The notes: generated by a model not told the origin, from the sequence alone. Counted from the first letter of the stretch, positions 53,105 to 62,660 are shown. The stretch is DNA of 64,000 nt from Psychrobacillus sp042885655 (GCF_042885655.1 NZ_JBHVRO010000014.1:13714-77713); one strand, 5' to 3'. Made by a program: numbers and translations.

Positions 53105-53157
53105 TCAAAATTCCTTAGGTAATAGTGTAGACAAGGGACCTTAAAAAAGTATTACTC

Positions 53158-55323
53158 TCAATGAAATAAGCCTGATTCTCTTGATTTATTTAGCAAATCT
53201 CTTGTTTTTCGATTCACTTTTTCTTTTAGGAAAATGCCAAATAATATAAATACAATTCCAGTTAATAAGAGAAATAAAATATCTTGTATGACTCGCTGCG
53301 CAACCATGCCACCTACTGCTTCTCGCATTAAGCTAACAGCATAAGTGAAGGGTAAGAATGGATTAATCAATTGAAAAAACTTAGGTAATAATACTACTGG
53401 GTAAGTCCCTCCAGATCCTGCAATCTGCAATACGAGCATTACTATTGCAAAAGCTTTTCCCACATCTCCAAATACTGAGACAAGTGTGTATACAATGGAC
53501 ATAAAAACAAAGCTAATAAGGAATCCGAACAGCACGAACCAGTATGGGTTTTTGATGACCACACCTAACAGTACAATATCTCCGACAGTCACAATCAGTG
53601 CTTGAAGAATACCAATCGCTGAAAATGTTAGTAGCCGTCCAAAGTACATTTCACGTTCGCTTATAACTTTCTGATTAACATCTGTAGCAAGTAGTGAAAT
53701 AAGGAGTAAACAGCCAACCCAAATAGCAAGTACTGTGTAGAAAGGAGTCATTCCTGTGCCATAGTTTGCAATAGGAAAAAGCTTTTTTTCATTTAAAACG
53801 ATAGGTTCCTCAAAAAAACTACGTTCTGCTTCCGGATTATTGCGAAGTAACCGTACAATTTCATTGATATCAGTTTCTCCCTGAACTTTTCTTATTCTCT
53901 CCGCTAACTTATTCACTTCATCACTTATATATGGATACTGTGAAATTACATAGTTTAAAGTTTTATTTCCATCTTTTAAATGGGCATCTGTATTTCCTAA
54001 AATGAGTTCTACTTGGGGTAAAGTGGCCTGGATATTTGTCAGAAGACCTTTTGCGTTTAGTAATGTATTTCGCGCATCATTTATTTCTAAGAGAATGGTT
54101 GGTTCGATTGTCTTTTTGAATTCATTTATGAATGCATCTAATTGGATAGAGGTGTTCTTTGCTATTTCTTGTAAGTTAGGCAAAGTATTTGGCGGTAATT
54201 GTTCTTTAGTTGTTATAAGTTCATTTAGTGCTCCTGTATTCGTCTGCATTTCTTTTAAAAATGCTTTTAAATCAGCTGTTTTAGAAATTGCATCTGTCAG
54301 TTTTTCTTGTTGTTTTTTGGGTATAGAGGTTTGGGTTTCTGGATGATTTATACTATTTAACCAATTGAGGTCTTCTTCAATGGAGTTGATGGTTTGAATA
54401 GAGATCACCATCTTATCGTCGAGTTCCTTCCTTACGTTATCCAACTCTGTAAAATTTGGTTTGACAGTTTTGACTGCCTGAAGAAATTCATTCGTATTTT
54501 TTGCTATTTTTGCTATTTTCTCTAAATCATTTTCTATTACTGGAGCCAGACTGTTTAGACGTTCTTGGGCTTTGGATAATATGGTTAGGGAACTTTCAAT
54601 CGTTTTAATACCCTCAGCTGTGACTTCTTCAACTTGTGGCATAAATGATTGCGCCGTATTGATAATGGTTTGGGAGGATGCTACATCATTTTGTGCGCTT
54701 GTAAGTAATTCATGTATATGAGGTAAATTTTTTTGGACTTCAAGCACATAACTTTCAAATTTTCTTATATCAGGCAAGTCTTTTTCAATTTCAATTCCCA
54801 AGTTATTAAAGAGAGTAAAAATGATACCATTAACTGTTGAGATGAATTGGCTGCTAACTTTCTCTACAATCACACTCGCACCTTTTTCAGTTATTTTCGG
54901 AGCAATGGAGTTAATTTTTTCATTCACATAGTATTCAATATTTGCTTTTTCGGGATTATCAGATACGACAGAGGCTAGTTTTTCTGAAAAATTTGAAGGA
55001 ATAATTAGGACTGCGAAATAATCACCGTACTCTACTTTTTCAATAGCTATTTTTCGAGAGGTGAAAGACCATTTCATGTCATGATTACCTCTCAATGTGT
55101 TCACTAGTTCATTTCCTACGTTTAATTTTTCTCCGCGAACTGTTGCCCCTGTGTCCTCATTTACAATAGCAACTGGGAGTTGATCAGTATGAGAATAAGG
55201 ATCCCAGGAGGCATAAATATTTAGCCATGCATATAAGGAAGGTAAAAAAACTAAACCGCCGATAAGTATTGCGGCTACCCAGTTCCTACAGATGTTTTGA
55301 AGATCAGTTCTAAAGATACTCAA
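53158..55323 (-). CDS. YhgE/Pip-family membrane protein
   Basis: A 721-residue protein with one N-terminal transmembrane helix (WVAAILIGGLVFLPSLYAWLNIYASWDPY), a long extracellular region (about 50-510) with coiled-coil/helical repeats, and five to six C-terminal helices of the ABC-2 permease type. This is the YhgE/Pip layout, known from the phage infection protein Pip of Lactococcus and the EsaA-like accessory factors. Its cellular role here is not known; no ESX genes are adjacent. Confidence 0.85.
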   Translation of the reverse strand: MSIFRTDLQNICRNWVAAILIGGLVFLPSLYAWLNIYASWDPYSHTDQLPVAIVNEDTGATVRGEKLNVGNELVNTLRGNHDMKWSFTSRKIAIEKVEYGDYFAVLIIPSNFSEKLASVVSDNPEKANIEYYVNEKINSIAPKITEKGASVIVEKVSSQFISTVNGIIFTLFNNLGIEIEKDLPDIRKFESYVLEVQKNLPHIHELLTSAQNDVASSQTIINTAQSFMPQVEEVTAEGIKTIESSLTILSKAQERLNSLAPVIENDLEKIAKIAKNTNEFLQAVKTVKPNFTELDNVRKELDDKMVISIQTINSIEEDLNWLNSINHPETQTSIPKKQQEKLTDAISKTADLKAFLKEMQTNTGALNELITTKEQLPPNTLPNLQEIAKNTSIQLDAFINEFKKTIEPTILLEINDARNTLLNAKGLLTNIQATLPQVELILGNTDAHLKDGNKTLNYVISQYPYISDEVNKLAERIRKVQGETDINEIVRLLRNNPEAERSFFEEPIVLNEKKLFPIANYGTGMTPFYTVLAIWVGCLLLISLLATDVNQKVISEREMYFGRLLTFSAIGILQALIVTVGDIVLLGVVIKNPYWFVLFGFLISFVFMSIVYTLVSVFGDVGKAFAIVMLVLQIAGSGGTYPVVLLPKFFQLINPFLPFTYAVSLMREAVGGMVAQRVIQDILFLLLTGIVFILFGIFLKEKVNRKTRDLLNKSRESGLFH

Positions 55324-55539
55324 ACTGTTTTTAATATCGGTTCACCTCCGAGCAGAAAAGACTGATATTGAATAATTATTTCACAGTATACCCCAACAAA
55401 TAGGTACTAATCGAAAAAGGTTGAATACCCAAATATTACCGTATATAATTATATTAGGAACTTTTTGAATAGTCAGATTTGGTATATGAAGAGGTTTTCT
55501 GCGTAAGAACTTAGTTTCTATTTAACATAGGAGGGATGT

Positions 55540-56103
55540 ATGATTATGAGAAATTATGATAGAAGGCATATTTTCATGGCAATTGGAGCTTGTATTGCTC
55601 TATTTTCACCGATTTTTTTGATAATAATACCTTTAGCGGTTGTAAATACACTGTATTATAAGAGAGAAATTTGGATTACGTATGTTCCTGGAGAAAATTA
55701 TGTGGCATTTGGTGTTGGAGTGTTTTTCCTAGTTCTTGCATGTGGGTTGCTATGGCTATATGATGTGCGAAAGTGGACAGTTAGTGTTGGAATTCTTTGT
55801 TTTATTCTTTGTGGCTTAACTTTTTATATTGCTTCGTTATCGTATGTAACTTTATCAGACGATGAAATTGCTTATCGAACACTTTTTTCTAATGAAAATC
55901 AGGTATATGATTGGAAAGAGCTCGATAAGTTACTTTATTATGAGAAGTTACCAGAGGATAAAGAAACATCGTATTATGAATTTCTATTTAAAGATGGGGA
56001 AATGTTAACGATGAAACAAAATAGTTATGTTAAGGATATTCAAGGAAGTTTAAGTTATAAAGTAAGGGGATTAGGCATACCTTTTGTATATGTTGAAGAA
56101 TAA
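55540..56103 (+). CDS. Uncharacterised three-helix membrane protein
   Basis: A 187-residue protein with three hydrophobic segments (FMAIGACIALFSPIFLIIIPLAVV; YVAFGVGVFFLVLACGLLWLY; VSVGILCFILCGLTFYIASL) and a C-terminal soluble part (YVTLSDDEIAYRTLFSNENQVYDWKELDKL) that resembles a short PH-like barrel. GGAGGGATGT precedes the start; a second ATG six bases on is also possible. No family is recognised. Confidence 0.6.
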   Translation: MIMRNYDRRHIFMAIGACIALFSPIFLIIIPLAVVNTLYYKREIWITYVPGENYVAFGVGVFFLVLACGLLWLYDVRKWTVSVGILCFILCGLTFYIASLSYVTLSDDEIAYRTLFSNENQVYDWKELDKLLYYEKLPEDKETSYYEFLFKDGEMLTMKQNSYVKDIQGSLSYKVRGLGIPFVYVEE

Positions 56104-56113
56104 ATGATGGATG

Positions 56114-56152
56114 AAAATACCCCAGTAGTTGTATGAACTACTGGGGTATTTT
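56114..56152. terminator. Bidirectional terminator
   Basis: Perfect 17-bp arms AAAATACCCCAGTAGTT/AACTACTGGGGTATTTT with loop GTATG lie between the membrane-protein gene and convergent tlp. Confidence 0.9.
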
Positions 56153-56161
56153 GTATTAAAT

Positions 56162-56383
56162 TTAGATATAACCGTTAATTTTTGATTTAGCCTCCGCTTT
56201 TACTTCTCTCTGTAGAACTTCAATGCTATCCTTACGACGTTCATTCTTCTCTTTGATTGCAGAAAGTTCTTTTCCTTCTGCAAATTTCATTGCTTCTTCA
56301 GCAGCTTCCATATTATTAATTGTTTTCTTTAGTCTTTCTTTATTATTTGCTAAATCATTCGGTCTTTGGCTAGTATTTGGCAC
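56162..56383 (-). CDS. tlp: Small acid-soluble spore protein Tlp
   Basis: A 73-residue helical protein that aligns with Tlp of B. subtilis: DNVEKLQ-like DLANNKERLKKTINNMEAAEEAMKFAEG, then AIKEKNERRKDSIEVLQREV and KINGY at the end. Tlp is made in the forespore and is a thioredoxin-like-named minor SASP. The GTG start is chosen because AAGGAGG lies 7 bases upstream; an ATG 33 bases earlier is inside that site. Its presence confirms a spore former. Confidence 0.88.
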   Translation of the reverse strand: MPNTSQRPNDLANNKERLKKTINNMEAAEEAMKFAEGKELSAIKEKNERRKDSIEVLQREVKAEAKSKINGYI

Positions 56384-56528
56384 TTTGTTTCCTCCTTCAT
56401 TAAAAAAATCTTGCAAGAAGTATTATTCCCAGAACTATAAAAACTATTAAGGGAACTTCGAATGAATAAAAATGAGGTGATATTGCCATAGTAAAGACGA
56501 AACAATTGATTTTAAGGAGGAATTTCCA

Positions 56529-56789
56529 ATGGTAGATCATACACAAATGAGCTGGAAAGAAGATAATGTTATTTCTCGATTGCACAATTCCGTAGATAAT
56601 GTCACATTTGCTGTAGGGCAAGCTCTAACGAACCCAACAGAGCAGTTTATTCAAAATGCGCAGGACATGATTGAACGAGCGGAAAGATCGGTCCAAATGG
56701 CCATCCAAACAAGAGGAGATTTGGACCCTATCATGTCACTTCAACAACAGCTAAAGGAAGATAAAGAAAAATTAAATAAGGTCCATTAA
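56529..56789 (+). CDS. Small helical protein, possibly DUF3813
   Basis: An 86-residue, all-helical hydrophilic protein (ISRLHNSVDNVTFAVGQALT; NAQDMIERAERSVQMAIQ; MSLQQQLKEDKEKLNKV). The spacing of hydrophobic residues resembles DUF3813 of Bacillus, but the match is from memory and weak. AAGGAGGAATTTCCA precedes the ATG. Confidence 0.55.
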   Translation: MVDHTQMSWKEDNVISRLHNSVDNVTFAVGQALTNPTEQFIQNAQDMIERAERSVQMAIQTRGDLDPIMSLQQQLKEDKEKLNKVH

Positions 56790-56868
56790 ATTTATCTATA
56801 GATTTCATACAAAGACTCATTAATGACGAAATGGGTCTTGGTACATAGTATGAGCATCCTTCTTTCCA

Positions 56869-57237
56869 TTAATAAACTTCCATTTCGTTTAAAGTAGTAT
56901 TTAAATCTGTTTCTGCTATTTTTTCGGTTGCCTCATCAATTAAGTGTTGAATAAATTCTTCTTCATCAAAATCTTCTGGATCTACTTCATATCTATCTAG
57001 CACAATATAGACGTTTTCTCTAATATTTGTTCTAGTTTCCACTAGATCTTTAAAGAAGAAAGCCCATCTTGATTCTTCAAATAATGTTCCATTTATATGA
57101 ATTATAGAAGATGAAATCATCGAGGAAGGCACCGAGTACGTATTTTTTATACAGATAATAGTTTCATCATTATTTGCTTTGAAAATCATCTCTTTATATC
57201 CAATATCAAAAAACTGTTTAAATTCTACTTTATTCAA
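56869..57237 (-). CDS. Uncharacterised acidic protein
   Basis: A protein of about 122 residues, with five to six beta strands (MIFKANNDETIICIKNTY; SIIHINGTLFEESRWAFFF; NVYIVLDRYEVD) and an acidic helical C-terminus (DPEDFDEEEFIQHLIDEATEKIAE). No family is recognised. A TTG start with GGAGG 7 bases upstream is preferred over an ATG adjacent to the GGAGG. Confidence 0.5.
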   Translation of the reverse strand: MNKVEFKQFFDIGYKEMIFKANNDETIICIKNTYSVPSSMISSSIIHINGTLFEESRWAFFFKDLVETRTNIRENVYIVLDRYEVDPEDFDEEEFIQHLIDEATEKIAETDLNTTLNEMEVY

Positions 57238-57243
57238 AGTCAT

Positions 57244-57637
57244 TCCTCCATACCGAATCTATTTCTTCTTAGTATATAAAGAGAATGAAGAGTTTATACA
57301 CAAGAATCGTTAATCAAGTCTAGAAAAAAGACACTCTTTTTCCGAGAATGAACCATCGAACTTCGTTGGACATGAAGGCATCGCGTAGGACGAGGCGCCA
57401 TTAATTAACAAAAACAAGCTGATCCCAATTCATATTTGAATTTGGGATCATTTGTATGTTTATTTTTAATTTTGTATTACATAACAGGTTCTTGTTGGAA
57501 TACTTCTCATGTGAACGATTCGAATTTAATGAACTAAAAGTAGTTTGATAGATACTTATTTGCTTCTTAGCATTTTTTAAAATTTAATCGAATATGTTTA
57601 GGTGTATTGAATTTATGATATAGGAAGGACGAATGTT
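57244..57637. other. Gene-free gap with repeat fragment and hairpin
   Basis: 57371-57399 is an inverted fragment of the GC-rich repeat core of 10219 (GGACGAGGCGCC end and CATGAAGG). At 57419-57453 arms GATCCCAATTCA/TGAATTTGGGATC form a hairpin with one bulge. No gene is supported. Confidence 0.5.
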
Positions 57638-59551
57638 GTGAACGGTACCATAACAGACGAAATTAACCGAATTATATCCATCTTGAAGCAGGATCAATCG
57701 GAGGAAGGAACTTGGGATTATCCTTTTGAAACAGGTATTACAACGGATGCCTATATGATTATTTTATTGCGTTCATTAACTATTGATGATGAAGAATTAA
57801 TAAAAGAACTAGTAGATAGGATTTTAAGTAAACAACAAGACAATGGTGCTTGGAAGCTGTTTTATGATGAAGAAGAGGGCGGGAATGTAGCTGCCACGAT
57901 TGAAGCTTATTACGCTCTTCTATATTCCGGTTATTGTTCTCACGATGATGTACGAATACAAATAGCAAGGAAGTTTATTTTATCAAATGGGGGAATAGAC
58001 AAAAGTAATTTACTAACAAAAATTATTCTAGCAGTGACTGGACAATTTTCGTGGGCAAAAATTTTTACTATCCCGACAGAATTTGTTTTATTACCACACT
58101 CATTCCCGATAAATTTTTTCGACATTTCTGTCTTTGGTAGGGCAAATATCGCTCCACTCATGATTCTTGCTGATAAGAAATACATAATTAAAACAAATAA
58201 AAGTCCAAACATATCAGATTTATATATTGTGAACCATAACTGGCGGGATGAAGAATATTTATCAAGGTATGAATGGAGTTCTTTTCTTTTATCCTTTCAA
58301 AGAAGAATTGAGGATCTAATTGGTTTGTCCAACCAAATTCAGGAACTTGCGGTAGATAAGACAAAACAGTATATGCTAGAACGAATTGAACCAGATGGAA
58401 CCTTATACAGTTACTTTAGCTCGACATTTCTGCTAATTTTCTCGTTGCTTTCCCTTGGATATAAGAAAGATCATCCCACAATCATTCATGCGTTAAACGG
58501 ATTAAAGTCTATGAAATGCCAAGTCGACGGGAAGACTCATATGCAATTCACCACAGCAACGGTATGGAATACAGCTTTAATTAGTTATGCTATGCAAGAA
58601 GCAGGTGTTTCCGATTTAGATCCAGTTATAACAAAAGCAAACCAATTTTTATTAACACGACAGCATTACAAATATGGGGACTGGGTAATACACAATCCAG
58701 AAAGTCTTCCAGGGGGATGGGGTTTCTCAAATGTAAATACATTGAACCCTGACATTGATGATACTACTGCAACCTTAAGGTCAATCTGCCAAACTGTCAT
58801 TAAAAGCCACAAATTCTATACATCTTGGGACAGAGGAATCAGCTGGGTATTTTCAATGCAAAATGATGATGGAGGATGGCCATCATTCGAAAAAGGCGTG
58901 AATAGTAGCATTTTGTCTATGATTCCAATTGAAGATGCTGAATATTTACTCGCAGATCCATCAAGTGCAGATTTAACAGGAAGAACATTGGAGTTTTTCG
59001 GGAACTTCACTGACTTAAGGAAGAGTCACGACTCTATTAAGCTAGGTGTCAATTGGTTATTCGATCATCAAGAACCTAATGGATCGTGGTATGGCCGTTG
59101 GGGCATATGTTATATTTACGGTACTTGGGCTGCTATAACTGGGCTTGTTGCAGCAGGAATATCATCGGACCATCCTTCTATTCTAAGATCAGTCAAATGG
59201 CTTCGTGATATTCAAAATTCGGATGGAGGATGGGGAGAGTCTTGTAGAAGTGATAAAATGAAAAAGTACGTTCCATTGGGAGCAAGTACATTAACTCATA
59301 CAGCCTGGGCATTGGATGCGCTGATTGCTGCTGAAGACGAACTCACACCAGAAATAATATCCGGCATCAAATATATTTTAGAAAATAATAATAAAGATGA
59401 CTGGACAACATCTTATCCAAAAGGACAGGGAATGGCTGGTAGTTTATATATTCATTATCATAGTTATCGATATATTTTCCCTCTAATTACACTTTCGCAT
59501 TATCGAAAAAAATTTCCGAATGAAAGCCTCATAACTCTCAAGAACGAATAG
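57638..59551 (+). CDS. Squalene-hopene cyclase-family terpene cyclase (sporulenol-synthase-like)
   Basis: A 637-residue class II terpene cyclase. The DxDD acid motif is DIDDT (Asp372, Asp374, Asp375). Several QW motifs are present (QDNGAW near 69, QNDDGGW near 410, QEPNGSW near 480, QNSDGGW near 530). Length and pattern match SqhC of B. subtilis, which cyclises tetraprenyl-beta-curcumene to sporulenol in spores; squalene-hopene cyclisation is the alternative. The GTG start has AGGAAGGACG upstream. No squalene-synthase-like genes are in the window. Confidence 0.85.
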   Translation: MNGTITDEINRIISILKQDQSEEGTWDYPFETGITTDAYMIILLRSLTIDDEELIKELVDRILSKQQDNGAWKLFYDEEEGGNVAATIEAYYALLYSGYCSHDDVRIQIARKFILSNGGIDKSNLLTKIILAVTGQFSWAKIFTIPTEFVLLPHSFPINFFDISVFGRANIAPLMILADKKYIIKTNKSPNISDLYIVNHNWRDEEYLSRYEWSSFLLSFQRRIEDLIGLSNQIQELAVDKTKQYMLERIEPDGTLYSYFSSTFLLIFSLLSLGYKKDHPTIIHALNGLKSMKCQVDGKTHMQFTTATVWNTALISYAMQEAGVSDLDPVITKANQFLLTRQHYKYGDWVIHNPESLPGGWGFSNVNTLNPDIDDTTATLRSICQTVIKSHKFYTSWDRGISWVFSMQNDDGGWPSFEKGVNSSILSMIPIEDAEYLLADPSSADLTGRTLEFFGNFTDLRKSHDSIKLGVNWLFDHQEPNGSWYGRWGICYIYGTWAAITGLVAAGISSDHPSILRSVKWLRDIQNSDGGWGESCRSDKMKKYVPLGASTLTHTAWALDALIAAEDELTPEIISGIKYILENNNKDDWTTSYPKGQGMAGSLYIHYHSYRYIFPLITLSHYRKKFPNESLITLKNE

Positions 59552-59862
59552 GTGTGAAAGGTGACATACCATACTATTGTGCAAACGGAATAGTTGTATA
59601 AATCAATTTATTTTTAATTATTGGCTTAAGGTGCGGTTCTCAAATTCCAAAACAAATAAGTTAGGACCAAGTGTCCTAACAAACAGTATTAACTAATGTA
59701 AATAACTAATACAACTAACTGTCGAATTATAAGAAGAACCGGCTGCCTCTTTTGGGCAGCTTTTTCTTTATGGTTCAGGACTGGATTTCCATGAATAAAA
59801 AAGATGCTTCTATTTATATTAATCAAAAAGTAGAGTGCGTTTTTATTTAGGAGGAAGTGTTT
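59552..59862. other. Gap after the cyclase with a terminator
   Basis: A terminator lies at 59742-59766 (GCTGCCT/GGGCAGC, then TTTTTC). A short hairpin GGAC/GTCC lies at about 59663. No gene is supported. Confidence 0.5.
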
Positions 59863-59958
59863 TTGAAAGAAGGATTAACGCAAAAAAGACTGAAAATCGA
59901 GCCGATTATAATGAAAAATGAAGAGAAAGTTGTTTTCGATCCAGTTGAACTTGAATAA
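59863..59958 (+). CDS. Possible 31-aa small protein
   Basis: A TTG start with a perfect AGGAGG 7 bases upstream opens a 31-codon frame (MKEGLTQKRLKIEPI, ending FDPVELE). The ribosome binding site is stronger than for many real genes here, but the protein has no recognised relative. It could be the first exon-like stub of a decayed gene. Confidence 0.35.
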   Translation: MKEGLTQKRLKIEPIIMKNEEKVVFDPVELE

Positions 59959-59985
59959 AGTGTAGCTTTGTAAAAAAGATTGATT

Positions 59986-60048
59986 ATCCATTTAAAAATC
60001 ATCTAAACTCTATAGATTTCCTAGAGGTTAGATAATTTTTAAATGGAT
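59986..60048. repeat. Long imperfect hairpin
   Basis: A 63-base inverted repeat with arms of about 29 bp (ATCCATTTAAAAAT ... ATTTTTAAATGGAT) and an inner CTCTA/TAGAG stem. It follows the 31-codon frame and could terminate transcription in both directions. Confidence 0.6.
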
Positions 60049-60073
60049 ATTTATGTTACTATCACTATAAAGA

Positions 60074-60128
60074 TTAAAGATTGTGAAAGAATGTACTTAA
60101 ACTAACGTGTCAGGATAGTTGAAGAAGC
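60074..60128. repeat. Cassette-type repeat, short unit 1
   Basis: A TTGTGAAAGAATGTACTT leader, then AACTAAC (60100), a 7-9 base spacer and a degenerate GATAGTTGAAGAAG arm. The same pattern recurs at 60960, 61833, 62664 and 63432. Confidence 0.55.
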
Positions 60129-60163
60129 ACTGGTGAGTAAATAATAAAAAGGGTGGAATTATT

Positions 60164-60616
60164 TTGAACAAAGATTATCAGTGTAGAGTAGTCATTAATT
60201 TTACAAATGGAGATGTTAGAATCGAAGTTTTAGGAGATGGACAAAAATTTAGCTTTATCTCTGGTTTAGGTTTTATCGCTTTACCTGAATTATTCCTTGC
60301 ACTTTCAAATTTATATAAAAGAGAAGTTAATAGAACAAAAGTGGACTACTACGGAAATTATGACTATTATTATTTCTCGAGCGATGGTACAAGCCTTCAA
60401 GTTGAACATATAGCTCCTTATACAGATGAAATATTATATTATATTTTTAATCTAAAGCAGTATGTTATAGCCGTACATAAAGGATTTTCTGAATATCTTC
60501 AACAACATCGAAAGGAAAGAAGTTTACCTATAAATCAAGAGGATAGATTAAACCCTATAGGGAGAAATGTAATAAAGAATTATAATGAATTTTCATTATT
60601 AATAAATGCTCGCTGA
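60164..60616 (+). CDS. Uncharacterised protein (150 aa) in repeat-separated array
   Basis: A 150-residue soluble protein starting with two beta strands (YQCRVVINFTNGDVRIEVLGDGQKFSFI) and ending in a helix-rich tail. It has no recognised family. The TTG start has GGGTGG upstream. It is the first gene of the stretch where short genes are separated by related inverted repeats, and it has no operon partners. Confidence 0.5.
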   Translation: MNKDYQCRVVINFTNGDVRIEVLGDGQKFSFISGLGFIALPELFLALSNLYKREVNRTKVDYYGNYDYYYFSSDGTSLQVEHIAPYTDEILYYIFNLKQYVIAVHKGFSEYLQQHRKERSLPINQEDRLNPIGRNVIKNYNEFSLLINAR

Positions 60617-60736
60617 TAAGAGAATAGATAATAAGCAGTTTTGGCTAACAAAAATGGGGAAACGAGTGCTTTAGCAGAAGAACCGATATGATTTTTAAAA
60701 AAGGTAGCTGGGATTTAATTTAGAAAGGGATTTTAT

Positions 60737-60958
60737 ATGGAAAGTATTTTATTATTAATTTTCGGTGTAGGATTTATTGTTTTTGGGGTTAGACACAATA
60801 AAAATAATCATAGAGAAGAAGGTTTTGGTACAAGTGGTTCTGTTATTCTTGAATTTATAACGAGTTGGACAGATAAATTACCATATTGGATTACAAAAAC
60901 AATTTATTTATTAATTGGGCTTGGGTGTCTGATAGGGAGTTACCTTACATATTTTTAA
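60737..60958 (+). CDS. Small membrane protein (73 aa) in repeat-separated array
   Basis: A 73-residue protein with a hydrophobic start (SILLLIFGVGFIVFGV), a charged middle and a C-terminal transmembrane segment (TKTIYLLIGLGCLIGSYLTYF). No family is recognised. GAAAGGGATTTTAT precedes the ATG, and the stop lies about 20 bases before a repeat copy. Confidence 0.55.
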   Translation: MESILLLIFGVGFIVFGVRHNKNNHREEGFGTSGSVILEFITSWTDKLPYWITKTIYLLIGLGCLIGSYLTYF

Positions 60959-60959
60959 A

Positions 60960-61060
60960 GATTGTGAAGGATTCTTCTGTAAACTAACGGGTGCTTTACT
61001 TCAAGAAGGGGTAAAGTATTTTTTCTTATTAAACTACGACGCAGGTTAGTTCAATAAGGA
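60960..61060. repeat. Cassette-type repeat, long unit A
   Basis: A TTGTGAAGGATT leader, AACTAAC (60982-60988), a terminator-like stem CTTTACTTC/GGGGTAAAG followed by TATTTTTTC, and then the right arm GGTTAGTT (61044-61051). Confidence 0.65.
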
Positions 61061-61106
61061 TTTGTTTTATTTTATATGTAAAGATGGACAATTAGGAGAG
61101 GTTTTA

Positions 61107-61778
61107 TTGAACACGTCTATATCAAAAATTAGTACTTTATTGTTTGAAGAATTTAAGCAGATTAATTCTGAAGCGGATATTGAAAGACTAGAAAATATAA
61201 TATTAAAAGCACTTAATTTTGACCAGAGGATTTATGGGGGACAGCTTCCGTATGAAGTTAAAATAAAGCTAAAAAACAAACCTAAAAAATTCCGAGATAT
61301 ATTTCCAAGACAAATATTTGAAATTTACCTAAAAGAAATTAATCAATACGCTTATGGTGTTGTTTTACAGGGGGATTTAAAATTAAATAAATATGATGAT
61401 ATTATCATTGGGTTTCTAAACTACTTTACTAATGAGTCGCTTAACATTTCAAATATACACGAACTAATAGAGAAAAAATATTTCTCTTATATTGCAAATT
61501 CAGGTATTGCTTCAATACTTGATTACAGTTGGAAGTTTGTTGGTAGTTATTCTGAGCAAATAATGGACAACAACGAGTTAAACAAAATAGAATATGCAAC
61601 AAAATTTATGGATAAATTCTATAAAAGTGTCGGGAATAGTACTTTACCTATTGTTGACTGCCAGAAAATAAGTGAGGAAGAATATAAAAAAATCCCTAAC
61701 CCTCATGGAATTGTTGGAGATATTGCAATTGAAAACGACTTAGTAACTATTGCAAGAACTGGTTCTATACACAGGTGA
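61107..61778 (+). CDS. Uncharacterised protein (223 aa) in repeat-separated array
   Basis: A 223-residue soluble, mainly helical protein (ISKISTLLFEEFKQINSEADIERLENIILKAL; IHELIEKKYFSYIANSGIASILDYSW) with a small beta-rich end (HGIVGDIAIENDLVTIARTG). The TTG start with AGGAGAGG upstream is preferred over a longer in-frame start. Low GC and lack of relatives suggest an accessory gene; I cannot name a function. Confidence 0.5.
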   Translation: MNTSISKISTLLFEEFKQINSEADIERLENIILKALNFDQRIYGGQLPYEVKIKLKNKPKKFRDIFPRQIFEIYLKEINQYAYGVVLQGDLKLNKYDDIIIGFLNYFTNESLNISNIHELIEKKYFSYIANSGIASILDYSWKFVGSYSEQIMDNNELNKIEYATKFMDKFYKSVGNSTLPIVDCQKISEEEYKKIPNPHGIVGDIAIENDLVTIARTGSIHR

Positions 61779-61780
61779 TA

Positions 61781-61866
61781 TTCTTCAACTAACGGGTGCT
61801 TTACTTCAAGAAGGAGTAAAACATTTTTTCTTATTCAACTAAAGGTGCAGGTTAGTTGAACAAGGT
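61781..61866. repeat. Cassette-type repeat, long unit B
   Basis: TTCAACTAACGGGTGC, stem CTTTACTTC/GGAGTAAAA, T-run, then AACTAAAGGTGCAGGTTAGTTGAA-type right end (GTTAGTTGAA at 61851-61860). Near-identical to unit C over the left half. Confidence 0.7.
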
Positions 61867-61871
61867 GATAA

Positions 61872-61917
61872 AAAAAGCCCTGTATCAACAATTAATTTAA
61901 TCAAAGATACAGGCTTG
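61872..61917 (-). terminator. Terminator of the helix-turn-helix protein gene
   Basis: On the minus strand GCCTGTATC pairs with GATACAGGGC around a 19-base loop and is followed by TTTTTTTATC. Confidence 0.7.
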
Positions 61918-61979
61918 TAATTTTGAATATTTTATTAACTAAATTTAACTTGTTTATGCTCTAGGTTTTCAAGTAAGAA

Positions 61980-62510
61980 TTAATAATCTAATTGACGCAA
62001 ATACAATAGTAGTTCATTTTCATTTATTCTTTTAATTTTATATTTACGGATTTGGCTTTCAATTTTCTTGTGCTCAGCATCTTTACTACTGAATAGGTTT
62101 GCTATTTGAAAAATTGCTTCTGCTAAAATAGTAATTGTTCCAGCAGAACCTAATTCCAATCCTAAAGTTTCTGTTTCTGAAAGTTGTGATTCAGCAAATT
62201 TATCTATTTTCTTTTTATACTCACCCTTGATTACAATATAGGTTTCTTTATTTTTAAAAGCTAGTAGTAAATCTTCTACATTAAATACTTCAAAGTATGC
62301 ATTTTCTTGTTCTAACCGTAATAACTCTTCTAAAACAGCACCTTCACTCTTCATTACTGTTTTAGCAATTGCTTGTATCGTTTTAACTGAAAAACTGCTT
62401 ACATTTTTTTTGTTTACACTTGCGAGCATTTGCTGACTTATTCCAGTTTCTTTGAATACATCGTACCGTTTCTTTCCGTTTTTTTGCAAATAAATATCTA
62501 AAAGGCTCAT
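61980..62510 (-). CDS. Helix-turn-helix protein of unknown role in repeat-separated array
   Basis: A 176-residue protein. Residues 1-65 look like an Xre-type helix-turn-helix (YDVFKETGISQQMLASVNKKNVSSFSVKTIQAIAKTV), the rest is a helical/beta domain with a hydrophobic GLELGSAGTITILAEAIFQIANLF. It could be a regulator or an antitoxin-like protein, but no toxin gene is adjacent. It is the only minus-strand gene in the array. The second in-frame start is chosen because GGAGG is then 9 bases away. Confidence 0.6.
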   Translation of the reverse strand: MSLLDIYLQKNGKKRYDVFKETGISQQMLASVNKKNVSSFSVKTIQAIAKTVMKSEGAVLEELLRLEQENAYFEVFNVEDLLLAFKNKETYIVIKGEYKKKIDKFAESQLSETETLGLELGSAGTITILAEAIFQIANLFSSKDAEHKKIESQIRKYKIKRINENELLLYLRQLDY

Positions 62511-62660
62511 TTCAAACACCCTCCAATTGATAAATTATTTTTTACTAAAATTATTTTTACTCAATTATATTTTAGTATATGTGCGAGTTTTAGTTTTTGT
62601 GCAAGTAATTGTAAATAAATTTTTAGATTTATTTTTTAGTTGCAATGGTTTTATAAAATT

